Shown piece after piece: positions 36,032 through 47,769 of a DNA stretch of 64,000 nt. Position 1 is the first letter of the stretch, and every line of letters starts with the position of its first letter. This DNA comes from Euphorbia lathyris (Eukaryota; Streptophyta; Magnoliopsida; Malpighiales; Euphorbiaceae): assembly GCF_963576675.1 (NCBI RefSeq), contig NC_088915.1, positions 82,655,501 through 82,719,500 on the forward strand. The letters run 5' to 3'. Under the pieces are notes generated by a model. The model saw only the letters and a list, made by a program, of their open reading frames with translations, was not told the DNA's origin and made no database searches. Position numbers and translations under genes: made by a program.

Positions 36032-38085
36032 AATCCCAAGGTAACTAATTTCAACTTGAATCGCAACAGCTAATTCGCATTCAATTTTGTTCCATTCCAC
36101 ATAGCCCTAAAAAAAATTTATCAGCAACAAATAAAATGACGGATAAAAAAATCTAAAGCATTTGAAGAAAATTATAGGTTAAAACTGAAGAAAGAAATAA
36201 ATATACCATCGTGTTGCTCTATGTAAAAATACGGTAATCTCTAGTATAAACCGCATCATACATATCGTGTTCAAGGAAATCCCCATCTAATAATGACATT
36301 AAGATTAAACAAAAGTGTTAACAATAACATAACACCAACAATATAATCAGGGACAGATCTACAGTGGGGGCAAATGAGGAAGTAACTTAGTTTAAAATTA
36401 AGCCGTAATGGTATGTTGACATGAATCATTTTTCTAAGTGGACAGTGGCGTAGCTACTCCCCCAAAAAATATAAAGTAATAATAATACTAATAATAACTT
36501 GTAAGGCACAGCTAAAAGGACATAACAATAGTTACTAACCATTGTGGTGTTACTATTTACTATCTTACACTGGTAGAGCATTTAATTTCATCGAGAAAAA
36601 AAGGTAAAGTTAAAACTATTCCCATATTATAAGATAACTCTCTGCTACTCTTCTCTTCTCTTCTGCAATTTTCTTCTTTGAAGACACCCCTTCTCTTTTT
36701 TCTCCATTTATTTCATCCATGGATCATCAAAATGGTAAAATATTTTGCTAATTATTTTTTCTAAAGTAGTATTATATTGTTGGTACTGAAATTTTACTAT
36801 GTTATTGTTAACACTTTTGTTTAATTTTAATGCCATTATTTGATGGGGGTTTCCTTCCACATTAAATGTATGATGCGGTATATACTAAGGATGGCCGTAT
36901 TTTTACAGGGAGCAACATGATGAGTTATTTAATTTCTTCAGGTTCAACCTATAGTTTTTGTAAAAGCGTTTATAGGTCCAAAAAAATTTGACGTCCTTTA
37001 TGAGGTATATCTCGTTAATGCTTCTATATTTGAGAAAATTCGTTATAAGGTAAGAAAAATGTTGATTGTAAAGCTGATTCCTATAATTCTTTATGTTTTA
37101 ATTGTTTTTTTCGGGATTAAATGGATGATTAAATAAATTCTTTATATGACTCCTCACGGTGGCCATAATTTCTGGGGACCCGGCATATGGTCCTACAGCA
37201 TATACAGGAATGATGATACTGAATTTAGAGAATATCGGATTTTGTCTAAGTCTACAAACCATGGCGATTAGTATATTCATGAAAGTCTAATGATAGGGAC
37301 TAAAAAGTTTACCGAGAAAAACGTTAGGGACTAAACAGTTCATCGAGAAAAAGGTTAGGGACCTTACTATGTGTTTTTGAAAATACAGGGAGTAAACAGT
37401 GTGTTTTGTCAAGATATAGGGACTAATAAATTAATTACCCTATAAATTTTTTTAATTTTTCCAAATATCTCTATTTATGCTTTTCACCAAATTATTGGCA
37501 AGTTCTCTTACTTTTCTCCATAATGCATTTAACAATCTTCGAATTATCCGGCTCAATCTCCAAAATCCTAAACTCCATGCCTAATTAGAAGCATTCCATA
37601 TTGGACATGATATCTATTAGCTTCAAAATATAAATATTAAAAGAAAAAACAAATACAAATACTATATACATTTATTCTATACGAGTTGCATATGTCATTT
37701 TATAATAGATTTGGAAATGAAAATCTTTAAACTCAATAAAAAAAATATTTGGATTTTAATTTTTTGTTAGAAGACATATAAAAACATAAGATAGAAGTTT
37801 TGTTAATAATATATGAAATTGGCTCAATTTGTTAATAGTAGACTTAAAATTACACGAGCATAAATGTTAAGTGTAAAATTATTTTTAATTACCAACACTA
37901 TATGAAATGGCAACAACTTGCTCCGATTCAATCATCATGGCCATTGTATACATCAACGGAAAAGACATGTTTTTCCTCAAAATGGATGAGTTCTACTAGT
38001 TGGAAAGGCCTAAAATTATTATCTCTCAATCTGTCCACTACGTTTGCATAAAATTCTTGCTCATTTTCTTCATCCATCGGACACT
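36032..38085 (-). pseudogene. Exon fragments of an unidentified gene family, tentatively JIP60-like (block A, minus strand)
   Basis: Three exon-like pieces with splice-like borders lie on the minus strand. 37925-38085 encodes a VVDRLRDNNF and LVELIHFEEKH segment. 36207-36286 encodes FLEHDMYDAVYTRD between TTAG and a GTATAT donor, with a later stop. 36032-36106 encodes GYVEWNK and ends at a GTGAGT donor. The segments recall parts of jasmonate-induced 60-kDa (JIP60-like) proteins, which pair a ribosome-inactivating-type domain with a beta-rich C-terminal domain, but the match is weak and from memory. They are broken and disordered, so they are relics. Related pieces are at 48506-48742 and 52588-55354. 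Confidence 0.35.
36840..37272 (+). pseudogene. Related exon fragments on the opposite strand (block A, plus strand)
   Basis: The plus strand repeats the MYDAVYTKDGRIF exon at about 36862-36930, head to head with the minus copy at 36207-36286. A clean exon follows at 36942-37049 (CTTCAG acceptor, AAG/GTAAG donor, 36 codons, with FVKAFIGPKKFDVLYEVYL), then an open stretch at about 37150-37272 (HGGHNFWGPGIWSYS) ending in a stop. An in-frame TAA just before MYDAVY shows decay. Same family caveat as block A minus. Confidence 0.4.
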
Positions 38086-38868
38086 AAAGGGAAATTATAT
38101 AGCAGGAATCAATCAATAATATTAACACAAGACAAAGTTTCGGAAAAATTACATCCATGTCCTTTTAATTTAATTTAATTTAATTGTAAGTTAATCAACT
38201 TCAAAACATGACTTAAAAGTAACTCAATTTTATATTTTACTAACATTACAACTCCTTACACCATTTTAAAATGACCATTGAGAACCTCAAATTGGAAAAA
38301 TGCAAAAATTAAACTTGTTTAAGATCATATATTTAACATGGAATCACAATTTTCTCTCTAAACAATCAATTTCGCTCTCTTAACTAAACATCATCTAAAT
38401 GGCTTCAAAAACAAATAACAAAAAAACAAAAAACAAAAAATTAAGAATTAAAGTTTTTTATAATAGGATTGCCAATCATTAGAGATTAGAGTAGTCAAGT
38501 TTGAAGTGTAAATTACACCCATAAGCACTCAACTTTGTCTTTAGTATTTTTGAAAAGTTCAAACTACCATTACAGGAGTGGTGTTTCTTCTAAACAATCA
38601 CTTTCTTTCTCCTAACTAAACAACACTTAAATAACATCAAAATCAAGATGTTTAAGAATTAAAGTTGTTTAAAATGTTCTACAATTTAGGATTACATGAT
38701 ATCAGAGAAGTTAAGTTTGAATGGCTCTTATATTAGGTTTGAACTTGAGTGACCATAATATTAGGACAAACTTTTACTGCCAAGTGTTTAGATGACAAAC
38801 CTTGATTGATAATAGACAATGTCCTCTTTCGCGAAGGTGAGCTCAATCGTTCTCAATTAAAACATGTG
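37202..38868. repeat. 1.67-kb duplicated block (copy A)
   Basis: This aligns along its length with 47770-49424 inside the Tat element, and its later part also with 55360-56050. It includes a TTAGGGACTAAACAGTTCA-type low-copy repeat near 37325 and the exon-like piece at 37925-38085. Differences among copies are scattered substitutions and small indels. Confidence 0.8.
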
Positions 38869-39014
38869 CATGTGAAAAAAACTCATAAACAAAACATGCA
38901 ATTAACTAGATAAATGAAAAATGAGATATATACCAATTGGTGTAAAGAATAAAATGATACAATTTATCATTTTTAATTGGACCATTCCCTAGTAAAACTT
39001 ATCAGAATATCATC

Positions 39015-39316
39015 TAATCTGGGAATGCGGAACAGTGATCTGGATCTTCTTCGGGCTGGTCTGGCTTCTTCGGGGATCGGCTCTGCGCGGGGATCGGTCC
39101 CTGCGGACACTCCGAAGATCAAGACAGTTAGTGGTTTAAGAGAGCTTAGTAATCAAATGTGAATGAGGTAGGAAATTAGTTACCCGATCCCTTCTTCTTC
39201 CTTCATTCTCGTATTTATAGCGGATTGAACTGGACCCGTGGGCCTCCTGTTGTCCTGGCCCATTCGTTGGTCGGACATTGTTGGGCCTTCATGGGCTCAA
39301 GTGATATTCCGAATCA
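39015..39316 (-). repeat. Tat element 3' LTR
   Basis: 302 bp; on the minus strand it begins TGATTCGGAATATCAC and ends CCCAGATTA. The minus-strand purine tract (39317-39335, GGGGAGGGGGGG followed by ACTACT) lies directly before it. Confidence 0.9.
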
Positions 39317-39576
39317 AGTAGTCCCCCCCTCCCCGGCGAGGTTAGCCGAGTATTGCATGCAAGAAGACGTGGATTTAATAGGATTATTCTCTTCTTAACG
39401 AGTGGTGGACAGCTGGATGAAAGGTGCTCGATTTCGTCATAGAGACCTTTCAGATTAATGCATGCGCTTGTGGGTTTTAGTGTGCAATTTATTGTTCCTT
39501 CATTAAATGCTCCTGCACGCGCCGTAAAAAAGGCTTTGAATGTCGTGCCTTGATGGTGCCGCCGCTCTTGTTTAGG

Positions 39577-39583
39577 TATAAAA
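39577..39583 (+). promoter_or_regulatory. TATA box of antisense gene 1
   Basis: TATAAAA on the plus strand, about 400 bp before the ATG at 39986, inside the Tat element. It is a candidate promoter for the antisense transcript. Confidence 0.5.
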
Positions 39584-39985
39584 TGCAGGGGTAGGCGCTA
39601 CCTCTGCCTTATTTCGTCACATTCTCCTCCCATTACGATTTGGACGTTGCGCTTTCCCTTTGGAGCCGCTGTTTTTTACCGACTGTTTCGTCGGTGCTTC
39701 GTCGTTTGCTCACGCTTGCTGGGAACCGGGTATACTGTTTTGGCGGCGTTCTTCTGAAGATTCTCCACGACGCTTGTCGTAAACTTTTCGAGGTCAGTCG
39801 AAACGCTTATCTCTCCTGTTTTTAGTTCTTGTGTCTAGTTTGTTTTCTTTCTAGGGAGGGGGAGTATGTCAGAGGGTTCTTCGTGGGGAGCCCTAAAGTG
39901 ACTGCCGCCAGTGACACCGGGCGACTTTACACTCCGTGACGCTTCCCGAAAACAATCCGTAAAGTGAAAAAGATGAGTAGGGACG

Positions 39986-42275
39986 ATGAAAGAGGGTGGT
40001 GCTACCGCTGGAAAGAAAAGGAAAACCGTCGTGGTACGCGCGTCGCCCAGCGTTGAGCGCCCCCTTGGAGGGCCCACCGCTGGTGTTCTTGAAGTAGTTG
40101 TGGTTGTACACGCGGGAGTGATTACCGAAGAGCGACCCTTGGCTTCGATTTACGAACAAATGCGGGAAAAGGTATGGACAAGGTCGGCAGGTGTGACGAG
40201 TGTAGATGGTAAACGCTTTGAGGGGAGGCACCGTCCGAAGAGGCCGGAATCCTTTGCGGTGGACGATGCCTATAATATTATTGTGTCTGCAGACTTGGCC
40301 GCTATTTCTGCCGTGTATCGGCTAGGGCAGCCTTATGAGTTGGTGGCGCTGGAGGAAGATGATCGAGCTCATCATGTTGGCGGGGCAAACGAACTGGTTG
40401 TCTATGAGGAGCAGTTGGAGTCGGGGATGCGGCTACCTCTGCTTCCCTTCTTTGTCGAGGTATTAAAAGAGTATGACTTGTGTCCTGGCCAAATTCATCC
40501 GAACGGGTGGAGGATGATGGTGGCGTTTTATTCTTTGTGTCGGTCGGCCGGATACCGAGCTACCGGGCTGGTGTTTCACGAGTTCTTTCAGCCGAATAAA
40601 GGACCCCGCTCTCAACATATGACCTTCTCTCACCAGAAGTTCAAGGTACTCGGTGGCTTGAAGGATAAGATCCCCGAGTTTAGGCATCGGTACTTCTTAG
40701 TGCGGAAACTGGATGGCGACTTTCCGTTCCACGTGACATAGAATGACGATCCCATGGATTCGGGTAGGTGGCTAAAAATGCGACAAATGCTGCCATCGGA
40801 GGAGCTTCTGATAAAGTACTTAAAGGGGTTGTCGATGGACGAAGAAAGTAAGAAAGATGTGTCGATGAGCTCGTGGGACATTTTCTGGCCGCTGGATATT
40901 ATATTTGGAAACAATAGTGAATGACCCAGCTAGCTAGCTGGTCGCAAGCGGATTTCGAAAAATGGAAACGCGGGTGTAATTTCTCGGACGGAGAGCTAGC
41001 GGAGTTGGAGGCGATAACCGTAAATGTTGCCATTGTAGGTGAGGGGTCCGGGTTGCAAGTTTCATTTCGTAGTTCTAACCTGCTTTTCTACTTTGAAATA
41101 TGTATTGACCCTGATGTTATTGATGCAGGTCCAGGTAATCCTCGTGTTAGCATGGATTTTGATCCGAACGAGTTTGGTGTTGGCCTTGAGACTGCGGAGG
41201 AAGCCTTCGCTGTTCCATCTGGATCCTTGGCCTCGTTCTCATCGCTTGAAGATGCGAACCAGGTGGTGCAGAGTATGGGGGGCGTGCTGGCCGTGCATGC
41301 TGACACTGATTTTACTAGCGACATACCGTAAGGGATGCCGGTTGAAGGGGGTGAGGCCAAAGAAAATGCGGAGGTGACTACCGCGGAGAAGGAGCAAAGC
41401 GAGCAACAAATGCAAGGACCCGTTACCCGGAAACGGAAGAAGGATAAAGGTAAGGCTGTTGTTGGGATTGAGAACGAGAAGGTGCATGCTGGAAAGGATG
41501 CCGTTGGGGGGCACGAAGGCTCTAAGCGAGCGTGTACTGATGGTGGAAATGAACTGGAGGCGGGGATGATGGATCGGCTGGGCGATCACCCGGAGATGAT
41601 GAAAAGAATGGATGCTAAAATTGCTAAGTTCCGAGAATATATGATGGGCTTGTCGGTACATTCCAATATGGTGACATCCGACCTTGCGAGGGCGATGGCT
41701 CGTGTCGCAAAGGTGCCCAGTGAAGTGATGTGGATGGACGGTGTGTCCAAGATGAACCTTGGGGTGGAGACTCTATCGGTGCTCGGTGTGGTAAGTTTTT
41801 CTGATCCTCTTGCTTAGATTTATTTCTGACAACTGTGCCCTGAATTGCCCAAATTTTACGCAGGCCGTTCAAAATGCTAACAAGGTGTTCGACATGTGTG
41901 TGAACGATGAAAACCTCTTTCGCGACATGGAGCAAGGTCGCGTAATGCAGTGAAGGATCTGGAGACGGAGAATGGAAAAGTAGCCGCTGCCGGGGAGCTG
42001 TTGGGGCACCGAGAAGGCGAGATTGCTGTGCTTAGCGAGAAGCTAAAAGTGGAGATGGGGTGCCGATTGGAGCAGTCGAGGAACTCCGTTTCTACAAAGT
42101 TCTGTTTAGGGCGGCCACACTATGGGTTCGCCGAGTGAAGGAGCAGGTGGATGAGAGGGTGAAGCGAGCAACTGCGTTATCGGCTGAGAACGAAAAGCTT
42201 AGGCAGGATCTTGAGGTAGCTCGGAAGGAGGCGAGGGAGTTGCGGGCCCTCGCGGAGATCACGAGGCGAAATTGA
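39986..42275 (+). pseudogene. Tat antisense gene 1: gypsy-type transposon domain protein with coiled coil
   Basis: A plus-strand frame from ATG 39986 carries the plant domain known as putative gypsy-type transposon: LPLLPFFVEVLKEYDLCPGQ then IHPNGWRMMVAFYSLCRSAG at residues about 150-190. A TAG replaces a Trp codon at 40739-40741, and the frame shifts near 40921 (MTQLASWSQADFEKWKRGC). An intron-like GTAGGT...GATGCAG lies at about 41035-41128. A basic linker (TRKRKKDKGKA) follows, then a donor near 41790 and an acceptor near 41863, and a C-terminal coiled coil (ALSAENEKLRQDLEVARKEA) to 42275. Function unknown. Its orientation is opposite to gag-pol. Confidence 0.75.
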
Positions 42276-42597
42276 TCAAGATAGATCGGATGATGATTAT
42301 CACTGCTGCCTATGCTGCGGGGCATGAAATTCCTCTGGAGGTCATCTTTTCTCCGAATGTCTATGACAAAGCTGCCCAGGCGAAGGCCGTAGAGTTCTGT
42401 GGTCGCTTTAAGAAGAAGTAGTTGGAGATGAAGGCATATTGCTCCATATGACGCCTTGTTTTTCAAATACGTAATAATTTTATTGTACGGTTTATATCTT
42501 GAAGGATCTTTTGGCAGTTTTATTTTGATCATTATCTTGCACTTTTGATTTGATTTGATGCTTCATGATGTGTTTGTCAAGTCTTTTCCATTCTCAG

Positions 42598-42605
42598 TAT
42601 AAATA
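42598..42605 (+). promoter_or_regulatory. TATA box of antisense gene 2
   Basis: TATAAATA about 95 bp before the ATG at 42700, a good distance for a plant promoter. Confidence 0.6.
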
Positions 42606-42699
42606 GGAGTTGGTTTTTTGCTTATGCTTCTCGTTCAAAAACTCCGTTCTTGCTTTTAGTACTCGTATCCTCCGCGATTTGCTTGCACCTGTCTTTGTG

Positions 42700-43395
42700 A
42701 TGTCGCTTCGGGATGTGGTGGACTCTGCCAAGGTGCTCGAAGTGCAAAAGGCCATCTCGGTGATGCCTCATCCCTACATGTACTGTCCCCCAATGGATGA
42801 TCATGAGTTGGATAGGAAGGTGCGGTACGCTTCCCCGGTGTGGATGAACCGGGGTTTCTCGCGGAGAAGCCGAAATGGAGAGAGTGAGAGTTCCGCGCCT
42901 TACACTGGATCTGCGACGGACTCCTGTGACGTGGTTATCAGTGCCTTTTCTTCTACTGAGAAGAAAGCATGGTCGCAGGATGGGATTGGGTACCTGAATC
43001 CCGACGAGTCAGTGGTTCCCATGACGAATCCGCATCCTGCTTGGGTAAGGAGACTTCTTGCCGATGAACTAGACAAGGTTATGAACCTTCCTCCTGTGCT
43101 GGAGAACCATCGTCCTGGGCGACATGCTTCGCCAAGCCATCCCCACGGGGCGACGTTTGTCGATCCGCTGAAACCTCGTAGTGTGGTTTTCCTTGAATTT
43201 TCGAGACAAGGGTTTCTTGGGCCTATTCCGACCGATCCGACACATCGAGTGACACATGTCGGGAAAGCATGCCTATACCATAGGCAGAATGGGCATAACA
43301 CCGATGAATGTATCGATTGGCGAGCAGTGCACCAGGCCCTCATGGATACGGAGGCTATCCCGAACCCCGACACTGTCCGTGCTTCTCTTGAGTGA
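42700..43395 (+). CDS. Tat antisense gene 2: protein with gag-like CHHC knuckle
   Basis: An intact frame of about 231 residues starting MSLRDVVDSAKVLEVQKA. The frame stays open upstream to 42610, but that ATG is almost on the TATA box, so 42700 is preferred. Near the C-terminus lies CLYHRQNGHNTDEC, the same spacing as the Tat gag knuckle CKYHKSSGHSTENC on the opposite strand at about 50530-50580, followed by a similar helical tail (DWRAVHQALMD). The rest (PHPAWVRRLLADELDKVMNL) is not recognised. It may derive from gag. Confidence 0.6.
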   Translation: MSLRDVVDSAKVLEVQKAISVMPHPYMYCPPMDDHELDRKVRYASPVWMNRGFSRRSRNGESESSAPYTGSATDSCDVVISAFSSTEKKAWSQDGIGYLNPDESVVPMTNPHPAWVRRLLADELDKVMNLPPVLENHRPGRHASPSHPHGATFVDPLKPRSVVFLEFSRQGFLGPIPTDPTHRVTHVGKACLYHRQNGHNTDECIDWRAVHQALMDTEAIPNPDTVRASLE

Positions 43396-43624
43396 TTGTG
43401 ATGTATTTTACCTGTAGTGTTTTGTGTTTTGGACGTAATTGTAGCTCTTTTTCTGTAATGAAGTTTGGTACGCTTTATAAAATTCATGCACTTATGCAGC
43501 TTTGCTATTTAGCCTTTTTTGCTCTGAATTGTGTGTAAAATTCCTTCTTCAGAGAACGTTTTAGGTGCTCGTGTAGTGTTGCTTAGCGGAGCATGAATCG
43601 AAATATTTACCCATGAACCATTGC

Positions 43625-44185
43625 TGATAATACGAGATTGAATAGGTGACTATGAAGTCACTGGAGGTGCTCGACTAGCCTCCGGATAGCACTTTGATGC
43701 TTTTGTAGCAGAGAACACATCTGTGGTGCCCGTTGGTAAACGATCGATAACAATATGGGATTGCTAGGTGATTACGAAGGCAGTCGAGATGCTCGATAAG
43801 CCTTTGGGTAGCACATGGATGCTTTTGTAGCAGAGAAACACATCTGTGGTACCCGCTTGTAAACAATCGATAACAATATGGGATTGCTAGGCGATTACGA
43901 AGGCAGTCGAGATGTTCGATAAGCCTTTGGATTGCATTTTGATGCTTTTGTAGCGGAGAACACATCCGTGGTGCCCGCTTGTAAATAATCGATAACAATA
44001 TGGGATTGCTAGGCGATTACGAAGGCAGTCGAGATGCTCGATAATCCTTTGGATTGCATCTTGATGCTTTTGCAGCGGAGAACACATCTGTGGTGCCCGC
44101 TTGTAAATAATCGATAACAATATGGGATTGCTAGGCGATTACGAAGGCAGTCGAGATGCTCAATAAGCCTTTGGATTGTATGGAG
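43625..44185. repeat. 122-bp tandem repeat array in the Tat element
   Basis: About four and a half copies. The marker AACAATATGGGATTGCTAGG starts at 43749, 43872, 43994 and 44116, giving periods of 122-123 bp. It sits between integrase and the antisense genes. Such arrays are common in untranslated parts of Tat elements. Confidence 0.9.
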
Positions 44186-44307
44186 TAATGCACTGCGAGG
44201 ACCGGATCGGGTAGCTCGCTTCTTGTTTAATCATCAACCACATGGGGTTATTCGATAAAAGAAAAAAAGAACGAAAACCCTTTATTCATAATTTTCCTTA
44301 CAAGAAG

Positions 44308-45276
44308 CTATTGATAATAATTCTTCAACGTCTGGATGTTCCAGCTATTGTCATAGACCAAGCCATCTAAAGAGGCGATTTTGTAAGCTCCATTATGGAG
44401 GACAGTGTCGATCTTGTATGGTCCCTCCCATGATTGGTCGAGCTTGCCCTGAGCTAATGGGGACTGTGCAGCTGCGGCGTCTCTGAGCACAAGGTCTCCG
44501 ACTTGAAAAGTGTGGGGACGAACCCTCCTATCGTGGTAATGCGCTATGCTCTGCTTATGGGCCGTGATGTGTAATAAAGAGTTAAGGCGCTCCTCTTCAA
44601 GCCGCTCACTAGCTGCTGCAAGTTCCGCGTTGTTGTCGGTCTCTTCGAAAGTGGTCTGTCGAGGGGAACGAAGGATGACCTCCGATGGTGCCATTGCTTC
44701 CACCCCATAAGTGAGGAAAAAAGGAGTGCGCCTTGTACCCGAATGTGGGATTGTGCGGTATGACCATAATATTGCCGCGATGTGGTCAGGCCATGCTCGG
44801 CCTTGGTCAGATAGGCGCGTTTTAATTCCTCGCAGGAGTGTTCGGTTGCTTACTTCAGTGAGTCCATTGCTCTGAAGGTGTGCCACCGAGGTGTATCGCC
44901 CTTTGATGCCCCACTCTGCGCAAAACTCACGGAATTGACTGCACTCGAACTGCCTCCCGTTATCAGTGATGAAGGAGTGAGGGACCCCGAATCGGTATAT
45001 GATTGTTCGCTTGAGGAAACCGATTATCTTGGCAATTGCCTCAGCCTCGATCCATTTGGTAAAGTGATCGACTGCCACTACGACGAAGCGCTTTTATGCT
45101 AAAGCCATCGGGAAAGGGCCGAGCAAGTCAATGCCCCATACTGCAAATGGCCAAGGTATGATAATGCCTTTGAACGGAGCCACCGGGGCGTGATGAGTAT
45201 TGGCGTGTAGCTGACATGCCTGGCAACTACGAACTAGACGCATCGCATCGGAATCCATGGTCTGCCAGTAGAGCCC
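44308..45276 (-). pseudogene. Tat integrase
   Basis: The zinc-binding HHCC part reads HQGVCSSH upstream of 45277 and SCQACQLHANTHH downstream, interrupted by TAG at about 45274. A second stop (TAA, about 45094-45096) lies just before AVDHFTKWIEAEAIAKI. The catalytic core shows FITDNGRQF and NGLTEVSNR, where the usual Gln-Ala after NG is Leu-Thr. The C-terminal part (VGDLVLRDA, LDQSWEGPYKI, GAYKIASLDG) is intact to the stop at 44308. Integrase inserts cDNA into the genome; this copy is broken by the stops. Confidence 0.85.
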
Positions 45277-46604
45277 CTAGAGCCGGGCCTTCTTTGCAAT
45301 TGTCCGGGCGCCCTGATGCGAGCTACAGACGCCCTGGTGTATCTCTTTTAGACAGTGATCCCCTTCCTCTTCGGATATACAGCGCAACCAGGGATGCGTG
45401 GTGGACTTCCGATAGAGTAAGCCACCATGGAATGCATAACGCCAGGAACGCCGAACCACGAGGGATGCCTGTGTCCGATCTGCGGGGAGTGTTCCATCCT
45501 GAAGATATTTGATAATTGGACTTCTCCACCCGCTAGCCGCAGCGTCCGTCGAGTCGATCTGTAGCGAGCTCTCTACGCGAATGGCCGGGGCCCCAGCGAT
45601 TTCGATGAGGGTATGTAGGTCATTGGACCGTTCTCCTGCTGCGAGAGCGACGATAGCATCTGCCTCTTCGTTCTCCTCTCGCGACACCAGTATGAGGTCG
45701 AGGGTTATTCCTTTTGCTTTGAGGTCATTGAGCAAGGAGGTGGCGAGGGCCAAGTACTGGCACATCGTCAGATCTTTTGCCTTATAGGTACCGCTGACGT
45801 GGCTGACGACGAGCTTTGAGTCCGAGTATATCATCAGCTGTCCGTTCACTATTGTTTTCGATAGTCGAAGAGCTGCGATCAAGGCCTCATACTCTGCCTG
45901 ATTATTTGTGGTTGGAAATCGAGCCGGACGACATACCGTATGTGGAGATTATCGGGCCCCTGAATGGCTATGCCTGCGCATGCCCGTCTTGGAGCACAGG
46001 ACCCATCTATACTCATGGTCCAGACGTTGCTGGTGCGAGCTTTTGTTGTCGTGGGGTTGGCAGTAGACGATCCGGTGAATTCTACGATGAAATCGGACAA
46101 CACCTGAGCCTTGATCACCGTGCGGGGCTCAAACCATACGTCAAACTGGGATAGTCGAACGGACCAGTTGGTGATTCGACCGGAGACCTCTGGTTTCTGG
46201 ACGACCTTTTTCAGAGGGTGATTGGTCCTGACCACAACCGTATGCGCTTGGAAGTACGGTCTCAGACGCTCGGATGCTTGAGTTATGGCGAACAGAGCCT
46301 TCTCAACCTCGGAGTATTGGATTTCGGCTCCCTTCAGAACTTTGCTCAGAAAGTAGATTAGATAAAGCTCCGTCCCCTCTTCTTGAGTTAAAACGACTCC
46401 TACCGTTTCATCGGCGATGGTGAAATACAAGTGAATGTCCCGCCTTGGCATTGGCACCGACAGCAGTGGGGGTGTGGCGAGGAAGATTTTGATGGCGTTG
46501 AACGCGGCCTGGCAGTCCGTAGACCACTTAAAAGGATGCTCCTTCTTGATTGCTCTGTAGAAAGGCAAGCACCGCTGTGCCGAGCAAGAGATGAAACGTC
46601 CCAA
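45277..46604 (-). pseudogene. Tat RNase H and second (archaeal-type) RNase H
   Basis: 46604-45879 covers the RT-linked RNase H (HPFKWSTDCQAAFNAIK, SKVLKGAEIQYSEVEKALFA) and a tether. The second RNase H begins TMSIDGSCAPRRACAGIAI, the first catalytic Asp block, and is split by a frameshift near 45925. It resumes with IYSDSKLVVSHVSGTYKAKD and ENEEADAIVALAAG at 45882-45277. A second RNase H of this type is the hallmark of Tat elements. Confidence 0.85.
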
Positions 46605-47765
46605 GGCGATGATCCTTCCGTTGAGCCTTTAAACCCCATGTAAGTCGCGCGATGGCTCCATTGCCAAGATTGCCTCGATCTTCACAAGGTTGGGTTCGAT
46701 GCCTTTCTCTGACACCACGCATCCCAGGAATTTGCCGCTGCGAATCCCGAAGAAGCATTTCTCCGGATTTAGCTTAAGGTTGTAGGTTCTGAAAATCTTA
46801 AACACCTCCGCCAAGTCTCACGGGTGGTCACCCTCTTCAGTGCTTAGGACCACCATATCATCAATGTACACCTGCACTGTCTTGCCGATGAGATGGGCGA
46901 ACATCTTATCTACCAACCGCTGGTATGTGGCCCCCGCATTCTTTAACTCGAAAGGCATGACATTATAGCAATAAGTGCCTTCATGCGTAATGAAGGAGGT
47001 TTTCTCGGCGTTGGTTGGGTCCAGAGGGATTTGCTGAAACCCAGCGATGGCATCAAACTGAGACAGAATTTTGCGACCAGCAGTTTGGTCGAGGAGCTGA
47101 TCTATATTAGGCAGCGGGTAAGAATCCTTGGGGCAAGCTTTATTAACATTTGTAAAATCTACACACATGCGGTACTTCCTGCTGGCTTTCTTTACAAGTA
47201 CAACGTTAGAAAGCCAGTCCGGGTAGTGGACCTCGCGGATAAATTTTACAGCTAGGAGCTTATCCACCTCTGCCTTCACTGCGGCTTGCTTGTCCTTCGC
47301 CTGTACTCGCATCTTCTGCTTCAGGGGCTCCATGGAGGGGTCGATGCTCAGTTTGTGCACTGCTTGATCAGGTGAGACCCCTGTGATATCTTCGGTGCAC
47401 CAAGCGAACACATCCGAATGCTTTGATAGGACAACCTTGATTTCGTCGGCCAAAGGGGACGCGAGCCTGGTCCCCATCTTCACTGTCTTGGTGTCTCCGA
47501 GAACACAGTCGCTGACTGGATCGATTGGTACGGGATTGTAACCCCTTACATCCATCAGGCCATCCTCCAGGTAAAGCGCTGTTCGAGGCTGAGTCGCCTC
47601 CCACTGCAATCTTTTGGCCAGCATGCGATCTCCTTGGATGTTGATCCTTCCGTGCTGAAGCGGCAAGGTCAAGCATAATCCGGAGATATCAACCGTGGCC
47701 TTTAAGGTAGCCAGCAGAGGCCTTCTGATGATGGCATTGTAGGCCAGGGGGATATCGACCACCAC
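46605..47765 (-). pseudogene. Tat reverse transcriptase
   Basis: This holds the RT domain with KYRMCVDFTNVNKACPKDSY, FDAIAGFQQIPLDP, MPFELKNAGATYQRLVDKMF and the catalytic VYIDDMVV. A TGA at about 46818 follows EEGDHP, where the family has an Arg. The frame continues DLAEVFKIFRTYNLKLNPEK to a TAA near 46629. The N-terminal part to 47769 repeats the end of the protease region because of the insertion-linked duplication. Confidence 0.9.
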
Positions 47766-47769
47766 CCAT
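47505..47769. repeat. 265-bp direct duplication, left copy
   Basis: This matches 49776-50040 over its whole length with a few substitutions (for example ATCGATTGG/CTCGATTGG and GGATGTTGATCC/GGATGGTGATCC). It encodes the same piece of the Tat protease-RT linker. The two copies flank the inserted block. Confidence 0.9.

Noticed and set aside
43625..44185. Centromeric satellite
   Set aside because: Only about four and a half units, all inside one retrotransposon, with no longer array.
44878..46154. Several plus-strand frames opposite the Tat integrase and RNase H
   Set aside because: They are shadows of conserved minus-strand domains and carry no motif, unlike the antisense genes at 39986 and 42700.
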